Shown here one piece after another: positions 1 to 4,428 of a stretch of DNA of 8,656 nt. Source of the stretch: an uncultured Chloroflexaceae bacterium (lineage in GTDB: Bacteria; Chloroflexota; Chloroflexia; Chloroflexales; Chloroflexaceae); the NCBI GenBank assembly GCA_937141995.1, contig CAKZQX010000777.1:1-8656 (forward strand), read 5' to 3'. Below the pieces are notes generated by a model. It worked only from the letters and a program-made list of their open reading frames with translations, was not told the DNA's origin and searched no databases. The first letter of the stretch is position 1. Each line of letters starts with the position of its first letter. A program made the position numbers and the translations under genes.

Positions 1-649
1 GAACCCAGACCAGCCACAACGCGACAAGAGCCGCCATCGCCCATCCCGCGGTCAGGGCGAGTGCCACGGCCAGCACGATCGTGAAGACCTCGTAAGGTCC
101 CCGTTCGCGGGTCATCACCGCGCCGGTCGGGTTGCTGGGGTAGCCAATCAGGAGGGCGCGGGTTTTGGGCGTAATCGCCGCCTCGAGCGCCTCGGCCGTC
201 ACCTGGAAGGACTCCTCCGCACTGGTCGGTACATACACTGGTCGCGCACCGGAGAAAGCGACACAGGGACCATAGGCGACAAAACAGGGCTCCGGGATAA
301 TCACCTCATCGCCGGGGTCCAGCAACGCCAGGGCAGCATTCTGCAATGCTTCACTGGCACCTACCGTAATGAGCAACTCGCGCTCCGGATCGTAGCCTAC
401 ATCATACAACCGCTGAAGATGCTCGGCGAGCGCTACCCGTAATTCAAGCAGACCAAAATTTGACGTATAGCCGGTAAAAATATCAATTGATCGTTGACCT
501 GCCGCACGAATCGATGCAGGCGTAAGAAAGTCCGGCTCCCCCACCCCAAGCGAAATCACATCCGGCATAGTCGCGGCAATATCGAAAAAGCGGCGAATAC
601 CGGACGATGTCATTGCGCGAACGCGGCGCGAAACACGTTCACGGAGCAT
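1..649 (-). CDS. Class I/II PLP-dependent aminotransferase, N-terminal half, with a foreign membrane-like C-terminus; cut by the window edge
   Basis: The frame is open from an ATG at 647-649 to the left edge (216 codons). GAGGAG at 658-663 lies 8 bases upstream and supports this start. Residues 1-180 read as a fold-type I aminotransferase of the aspartate aminotransferase family, which moves amino groups between amino acids and 2-oxo acids in the cytoplasm. Visible motifs are GVGEPDF (35-41), GYTSN (60-64), TVGASEALQNA (95-105, PLP phosphate region), FVAYGP (123-128) and YPSNPTGA (170-177, with the PLP-contacting Asn). After MTRE (179-182) the sequence switches to RGPYEVFTIVLAVALALT followed by more hydrophobic residues. 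That looks like a transmembrane helix, not the expected helix leading to the Schiff-base lysine. The catalytic Lys and the substrate-binding Arg of the family are therefore missing. The family is normally about 380-400 residues long. The exact substrate cannot be told. The family call is secure; the gene as it stands would not make a working enzyme. Confidence 0.85.
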   Translation of the reverse strand, partial: MLRERVSRRVRAMTSSGIRRFFDIAATMPDVISLGVGEPDFLTPASIRAAGQRSIDIFTGYTSNFGLLELRVALAEHLQRLYDVGYDPERELLITVGASEALQNAALALLDPGDEVIIPEPCFVAYGPCVAFSGARPVYVPTSAEESFQVTAEALEAAITPKTRALLIGYPSNPTGAVMTRERGPYEVFTIVLAVALALTAGWAMAALVALWLVWV

Positions 650-686
650 AGTACAGGCTCCTCAAGTGGACCGAGGATACGTGATA

Positions 687-714
687 TGATTATGAAAGTG
701 CGGTTCTGTGACAA
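687..714 (-). promoter_or_regulatory. Candidate sigma70-type promoter of the aminotransferase gene
   Basis: On the minus strand TTGTCA (709-714) matches the -35 consensus at 5 of 6 positions. It is followed after 16 bases by TAATCA (687-692), a weaker -10 box. Transcription would start near 680 and give a leader of about 30 bases that contains the GAGGAG ribosome binding site at 658-663. The spacing and position are sensible, but the -10 box is mediocre. Confidence 0.35.
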
Positions 715-1052
715 TCTGTTATCCCGAAGTCCATCATCAATCAAAATCTTCCTGTTTCAGATGCGTATATTATCACACCTTATCGCAAGATGCCAGAGAC
801 AAACCGATGACGATAGTACTGGTGTGGTTCTGAGAGAGGTACCAGGATGCCGGCGTATGAATCCGGGGATGGCACAGCACACGAACCGTTACTGATTATC
901 TCTATCCGTTGATACAGTAGCAGGAGTTACGCAGTCCCGCGTGTGGATAGACTTTGCGCCTCCGGCAAGATGGAACAGGACATGCTTTGCTGTCGCAGGC
1001 GCAATTAGCCGTCCACCAGGACCGATGCCTGGGTCACACGTTCGCCGCGTAA

Positions 1053-1068
1053 GTCCTGTAAGTAGGAC
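1053..1068 (+). promoter_or_regulatory. Small hairpin covering the purB ribosome binding site
   Basis: GTCCT (1053-1057) can pair with AGGAC (1064-1068) around a 6-base loop. The AGGA in the right arm is the only Shine-Dalgarno-like sequence before the purB ATG at 1075, so the helix would mask it. The stem is only 5 bp, so on its own it is weak. Confidence 0.3.
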
Positions 1069-1074
1069 AATGTT

Positions 1075-2451
1075 ATGACTGAAACCGATACTATGTTGAA
1101 TGCCATTGCGCCGCTGGACGGGCGCTACCGCCGGGATGTGGCTGCGCTGGCCGCCTATTTTAGCGAGGCGGCGCTGTTTCGCTACCGGGTGCGCGTCGAG
1201 GTGGAGTATCTTATCTTCCTATCGCGTACACCCAGCCTGACGTTTGTGCCCCCGCTGACCACGTCTCAGCAGGCGATGCTGCGCGCGCTCTACCGCCAGT
1301 TCAGTCTGGAAGATGCGCAGGCGGTTGCCGCCTGGGACCGGCGGGTGAACCACGATGTGAAGGCTGTGGAGTACTGGTTGCGTGAGCGTCTTGTCGGATT
1401 GAATCTGGAGGATTGGGCCGAGGCGGTGCATTTTGCGCTGACCTCCGAAGATGTCAATAATCTGGCCTATGCGCTGCTGGTGCGTGAGGCACGAGATCTG
1501 GTGCTGCTGCCTACCCTGAATGAACTGCACGGCGTGCTGCGTGAACTGGCCTTTGACGAGGCCGAAACGCTCATGTTGAGCCGTACGCATGGACAGTCCG
1601 CCACCCCAACTACCTTCGGCAAAGAGATGGCCGTCTTCGCGTCCCGGTTGCGACGCGCTACCGCTGATCTATCGGCGGTACAGTTGACGGGCAAACTCAA
1701 TGGCGCCACCGGGACATTCGCCGCACATGCCGCCGCTATGCCGAACGTTGACTGGCTAACCTTTAGTCGCGCATTTATCCGTACCCTCGATCTGGAGCCG
1801 CTCCTGGTGACCACCCAGATCGAGCCGCACGACACACTGGCAACTCTCTGTGACACGCTTAAGCGCCTCAATACGCTGTTGTTGGACCTCTGCCAGGACT
1901 ACTGGCGCTACATCAGTGACGGCTATCTGATTCAGGCGGCGCAGGCGGGAGAGGTGGGGTCATCGACCATGCCGCACAAAGTCAACCCGATTGACTTTGA
2001 GAATGGCGAAGGCAACCTGGGGTTAGCCAATGCGCTGCTCGAGTTTTTCAGCCGGAAGCTGCCGGTCTCGCGCCTCCAGCGGGATCTTTCCGACAGCACG
2101 GTGCTGCGTAATCTGGGGGTGGCGTTTGGCTACAGCTTGCTGGCCTATCGCCGCATCCAGCGGGGGTTGGGTAAAGTTGCCGTCAATCGGGAGTATCTGC
2201 TGGAGGTAGTACGGGCGCATCCCGAAGTGCTGGCCGAGGCAGTACAGACGATCCTGCGCCGCGCCGGGTATCCCCAGCCATATGAAGCGCTCAAGGAGTT
2301 GACCCGCGGACGTGTCCTGACGCCGGCAGACCTGGCGACCTTTATCGCCAATCTGGACGTTGATGCCACGGTCAAAAACGAACTCAGTACACTGACGCCG
2401 GAGGGCTATGTGGGCCTCGCTGCAAAGCTGGCACGCCTGCGTGAGGGATAG
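1075..2451 (+). CDS. purB: Adenylosuccinate lyase
   Basis: This cytoplasmic enzyme of the fumarase/aspartase superfamily acts twice in purine synthesis. It releases fumarate from SAICAR to give AICAR, and from adenylosuccinate to give AMP. The 458-residue length matches the E. coli-type PurB (about 456), which is longer than the Bacillus type. The N-terminus IAPLDGRYRRDV is typical. Active-site landmarks are NHDVKAVEYW (92-101), TSEDVNN (123-129), SRTHGQSATPTT (169-180, with His172 as the expected acid/base residue) and the superfamily signature GSSTMPHKVNP (295-305), whose loop carries the catalytic Ser. No catalytic residue appears to be missing. The ATG at 1075 has AGGA at 1064-1067 upstream and places the conserved N-terminus correctly; an internal Met7 is less likely. 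It stands alone on the plus strand, with no other purine gene nearby. Confidence 0.97.
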   Translation: MTETDTMLNAIAPLDGRYRRDVAALAAYFSEAALFRYRVRVEVEYLIFLSRTPSLTFVPPLTTSQQAMLRALYRQFSLEDAQAVAAWDRRVNHDVKAVEYWLRERLVGLNLEDWAEAVHFALTSEDVNNLAYALLVREARDLVLLPTLNELHGVLRELAFDEAETLMLSRTHGQSATPTTFGKEMAVFASRLRRATADLSAVQLTGKLNGATGTFAAHAAAMPNVDWLTFSRAFIRTLDLEPLLVTTQIEPHDTLATLCDTLKRLNTLLLDLCQDYWRYISDGYLIQAAQAGEVGSSTMPHKVNPIDFENGEGNLGLANALLEFFSRKLPVSRLQRDLSDSTVLRNLGVAFGYSLLAYRRIQRGLGKVAVNREYLLEVVRAHPEVLAEAVQTILRRAGYPQPYEALKELTRGRVLTPADLATFIANLDVDATVKNELSTLTPEGYVGLAAKLARLREG

Positions 2452-2492
2452 CCCGCTTGCCGCCGAGAGCCCGCTATTCCAGGTTGTGGGGC

Positions 2493-2570
2493 GGACGCGC
2501 TTCTGCATCCCTACGAACATCCATTATCACCATGCTCAACAAACCGGCAGAAGCGCGTCCCTACGGAACA
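2493..2570. repeat. 14-bp inverted repeat with repeated flanks, probably a dispersed intergenic repeat
   Basis: GGACGCGCTTCTGC (2493-2506) and its exact reverse complement GCAGAAGCGCGTCC (2547-2560) flank a 40-base spacer. Just after each arm there is also a direct repeat, CCCTACGAACA at 2509-2519 and CCCTACGGAACA at 2559-2570. Both patterns together look like two facing copies of one short intergenic repeat unit. The loop is long for a Rho-independent terminator and no U-run follows, although the helix sits 41 bases after the purB stop. Confidence 0.7.
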
Positions 2571-2629
2571 ACACCGCCGGCAGCACAGGGAACCGGGGCG
2601 CGCGGTAGGACTTGAATGCTATGCGCCGG

Positions 2630-2659
2630 GGTGCCGGCAGTACTAGCATCAGCGGCACC
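2630..2659 (+). terminator. Weak hairpin, possible purB transcript end
   Basis: GGTGCCG (2630-2636) pairs exactly with CGGCACC (2653-2659) around a 16-base loop. It lies about 180 bases after the purB stop and just before the promoter match at 2670. Only scattered Ts follow (TTCTGACCTATT), so it is not a classical terminator. Confidence 0.25.
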
Positions 2660-2669
2660 TTCTGACCTA

Positions 2670-2698
2670 TTCACATACCGGGGGTTGTATGTTATAGT
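2670..2698 (+). promoter_or_regulatory. Strong sigma70-type promoter match with no gene downstream
   Basis: TTCACA (2670-2675) matches TTGACA at 5 of 6 positions and TATAGT (2693-2698) matches TATAAT at 5 of 6. The spacer is exactly 17 bases. This is the best promoter match I found in the window. Transcription would start near 2703-2706 and run rightwards into non-coding sequence, toward the 3' end of the convergent radical-SAM-like gene. Confidence 0.5.
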
Positions 2699-2702
2699 CA
2701 CC

Positions 2703-2990
2703 AGCAGTGGTCAAAGGGTTAGTAGTGTCGCACTAGAGCGCTCTGGTCCGCTGCTAACCCTCCAGCCAGACTAACAACTCTCTCCGGTCGGCACCGGAAG
2801 ATTGCCCATCATTGGATTTCTCAGCACGAGCAAAGGGACACATGTACCGGATTCCGTGGCATAATGTCCACTAGATGCGTTCCGCAGAGACGCAGCGGGC
2901 GCAGAGATAACCAACACTTTTATGCGTGTTGCCGACACAACAAAGCAGGCATGTGGACGGAAGCACTGCCTGCTTACAAGTTTCGTTTTT
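2703..2990 (+). ncRNA. Putative structured non-coding RNA
   Basis: This is inferred from a promoter match ending at 2698, a run of helices beginning at the expected start, and a hairpin plus U-rich run near 2943-2990 that could end the transcript. Helices seen are AGCAGTGG (2703-2710) with CCGCTGCT (2748-2755, one G-U pair), GGGTTAG (2716-2722) with CTAACCC (2754-2760), TAGTG (2723-2727) with CACTA (2731-2735), and TCCGGT (2783-2788) with ACCGGA (2793-2798) closed by a CGGC tetraloop. The first two cross, so they exclude each other or form a pseudoknot. I looked for SRP RNA, RNase P RNA, tmRNA and purine or cobalamin riboswitch signatures and recognised none. The alternative is an unused promoter-like sequence in repeat-rich spacer DNA. 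Confidence 0.3.
2943..2990. terminator. Terminator hairpin, probably working in both directions
   Basis: AAGCAGGCA (2943-2951) pairs exactly with TGCCTGCTT (2967-2975). Three further pairs (GTG 2953-2955 with CAC 2964-2966) extend it to 12 bp with one bulge. On the minus strand it begins 40 bases after the radical-SAM-like stop codon and is followed by TTGTTGTG. On the plus strand a stronger U-rich run, TTTCGTTTTT, follows at 2981-2990, where it could end any transcript from the promoter at 2670. Confidence 0.7.
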
Positions 2991-3015
2991 CGTTAGCACA
3001 CGTTCAAGCAAACAC

Positions 3016-4236
3016 CTATGCCGACTCGGGCAGATCCTCTTGCTCATCTAACCCGCCCGCCCCCCGCTCGTGGGCCAGCGCCAGACCAATCCGCGAACTA
3101 CGTAATCGCCAGAGCAGGTTTCCCAGTGCCGACCCGAAGCGATCAATAAGCTGCTGGCGGGTACGCCCTGCATAATAGCGTTGGCGTACATACTCTTCCA
3201 GTTGCATATCCTCACCAATTGCCCGAAACTCTTCCTGTATCGTATCCTGGCTGCTTGTCGAGCGTACCTTGAAGTTAACACTATCGAAACCAAACGTAGC
3301 GGCGACATCGATCAGGTGCGGCAGCGATTCATATGGCGGTTTCAGTTCCAGATCGGCCCGCGCATAAATACCCACCTGCCGGGTATTGGCTACGGCCTGC
3401 TTTAACTGTGTTCTAACCTGAAATGACTCAAACACCCGCGTCGAGTCAAAGTCAAACCGCAACACTTCACAACCTGCCTGAAGCATCTGCTTGAGCAGCG
3501 CCATATCCAACCGCTCGGTATTGACCACACCTTCCCAGGCGATGCGCATATCAGCATCATGGAGACGCGTCAGGAACTCGTGGAGCCAATCCAGATCTGT
3601 TGTTAGGGCTACATCCGGAAAGAAATAATGCCGGATACCATACTCGCGTGAGACACTACGCAGTTCGGAGACAATCTGTGCCGGTGCGCGCAGCACAATC
3701 TGATCCGGGTGCTCACTACGCGGCATACCGATCAGCAGGGTCGTCTGTAACTCATTACCGACCGCACGCAGGCCATACTGCTCCAGCGATAACAGATGAC
3801 GAGCCGGAGACGGCAGTTGGTCAAGATCCTGGACAATGGCATCCGTTGCAGGTGTACTCCTGGTGACAATTTTTTCATTTTCGGAGAGCGATCCGGGTTG
3901 CTGATTAATCCAGGCAAGAACTTCGGCACAGGCATGTCCGATCGCCAGTTCACCGCGCCGTAACTGCATCGGCACAACATAGCTATGCTGTGCATCTAAT
4001 AACTCGACTGCGTCTTCCAGATGCGAAAGCTGCTCGCCCACAACAATCACAACCTGCGGGCGAAACGTTTGCAGAGGTCGCAACGCCACCACAAGCGGTA
4101 CATCCGGCGTCAGCGCCAGATCATAGATCCGGACAATATGGCGCTGATGCTCAAGCACTGCGGCGATATAGGCCAGCGTAAGCGGTGGTGCTACCAGCGG
4201 CTCATTATTTGGTAGGACAATCAGGGCTACGTTCAC
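3016..4236 (-). CDS. B12-binding-type radical SAM protein homologue lacking the iron-sulfur cysteines
   Basis: Numbering is from GTG 4236 (406 residues). Residues 1-110 look like the Rossmann-type B12-binding domain of these proteins, with APPLTLAYIAAVLEHQRHIV at 16-35, but no DxHxxG cobalamin-ligand motif is seen. DLDQLPSPARHLL (137-149) matches the usual linker. SELRSVSREYGIRHYFFPD (190-208) and ERLDMALLKQMLQAGCEVLR (241-260) match strands and helices of the radical SAM barrel. The CxxxCxxC motif that holds the 4Fe-4S cluster should lie near 165-185, but the sequence there is TTLLIGMPRSEHPDQIVLR, with no cysteine. The whole protein has only two, near 103 and 256. It therefore should not do classical radical SAM chemistry. 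A binding or scaffold role, or a partner for an active paralogue, is possible; the function is unknown. GTG 4236 is preferred over the in-frame TTG at 4242 because GAGGT at 4243-4247 sits 6 bases before the GTG and abuts the TTG. Confidence 0.75.
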   Translation of the reverse strand: MNVALIVLPNNEPLVAPPLTLAYIAAVLEHQRHIVRIYDLALTPDVPLVVALRPLQTFRPQVVIVVGEQLSHLEDAVELLDAQHSYVVPMQLRRGELAIGHACAEVLAWINQQPGSLSENEKIVTRSTPATDAIVQDLDQLPSPARHLLSLEQYGLRAVGNELQTTLLIGMPRSEHPDQIVLRAPAQIVSELRSVSREYGIRHYFFPDVALTTDLDWLHEFLTRLHDADMRIAWEGVVNTERLDMALLKQMLQAGCEVLRFDFDSTRVFESFQVRTQLKQAVANTRQVGIYARADLELKPPYESLPHLIDVAATFGFDSVNFKVRSTSSQDTIQEEFRAIGEDMQLEEYVRQRYYAGRTRQQLIDRFGSALGNLLWRLRSSRIGLALAHERGAGGLDEQEDLPESA

Positions 4237-4242
4237 GGACAA

Positions 4243-4247
4243 ACCTC
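4243..4247 (-). promoter_or_regulatory. Ribosome binding site that decides the start of the radical-SAM-like gene
   Basis: GAGGT on the minus strand lies directly against the in-frame TTG (4240-4242), too close to serve it. It is 6 bases from the in-frame GTG (4234-4236), a normal distance. This favours the shorter 406-residue product. Confidence 0.6.
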
Positions 4248-4326
4248 ATTCAGCGTTAGTGCAACCGTACCGATCAGTTTACTACGACAAGCTGACGCAG
4301 AGGTGAACATCTCCTGGGAAAAGAGT

Positions 4327-4364
4327 AAAAAATGCTTCAGACTCACCGACGCGAGCCTAAAGCA
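4327..4364 (-). terminator. Rho-independent terminator of the histidine kinase gene
   Basis: Read on the minus strand, TGCTTTAGGCTC and GAGTCTGAAGCA form a 12-bp stem, including two G-U pairs, around the loop GCGTCGGT. TTTTTT (4327-4332) follows at once. The stem begins 64 bases after the kinase stop. On the plus strand the two G-U pairs become C-A mismatches, so the signal is directional. It separates the kinase transcript from the radical-SAM-like gene, whose own promoter should lie in 4243-4326. I found no clear -35/-10 pair there. Confidence 0.8.
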
Positions 4365-4428
4365 CCCGGAGAGCAGCATTGCCGTTGCAGTGTACCATGT
4401 ATGCGTCATTGGACCAGATACAATTATA

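Larger units (their letters stand above)
650..1074. other. Divergent intergenic region between the aminotransferase gene and purB
   Basis: This 425-base stretch separates two divergently transcribed genes and must hold both promoters. The aminotransferase side has a candidate promoter near 687-714. I see no convincing -35/-10 pair for purB. The part next to purB has several short inverted repeats: TTGCGCCT (954-961) with AGGCGCAA (997-1004), CCAGG (1016-1020) with CCTGG (1028-1032), and GTCCT (1053-1057) with AGGAC (1064-1068). The plus-strand open frame crossing 494-895 runs antisense through the aminotransferase and does not look like a protein. I see no gene here. Confidence 0.6.
2452..3015. 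other. Long intergenic region between convergent purB and the radical-SAM-like gene
   Basis: This is 564 bases without a credible protein gene. From left to right it holds an inverted repeat (2493-2560), a weak hairpin (2630-2659), a strong plus-strand promoter match (2670-2698), several nested helices (2703-2798), a degenerate CGCAGAGA-type tract (2883-2908) and a terminator hairpin (2943-2975). The 103-codon plus-strand frame starting at 2864 runs into the antisense of the next gene and has no recognisable domain. Confidence 0.6.

Noticed and set aside
494..895. 133-codon plus-strand open frame
   Set aside because: It lies antisense to the aminotransferase for its first 155 bases, is rich in Arg, Cys and Ser, shows no domain and has no ribosome binding site.
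1219..2520. Several minus-strand frames antisense to purB
   Set aside because: They are mirror frames of a strongly conserved gene and show no recognisable protein motif.
2703..2710. GACCACTGCT on the minus strand as a cobalamin riboswitch B12 box
   Set aside because: It lies downstream, not upstream, of the radical-SAM-like gene, and no other element of that riboswitch is visible.
2783..2798. CGGC-tetraloop hairpin as the core of an SRP RNA
   Set aside because: The conserved asymmetric loop bases of the SRP RNA apical domain are missing, and no long flanking helix is present.
2883..2908. CGCAGAGA-type tract as a possible CRISPR or tandem repeat
   Set aside because: It is only two to three imperfect units over 26 bases, without spacers, too short to call an array.
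2864..3175. 103-codon plus-strand open frame
   Set aside because: Its last half is antisense to the radical-SAM-like gene, it crosses the terminator hairpin at 2943-2975 and its composition is not protein-like.
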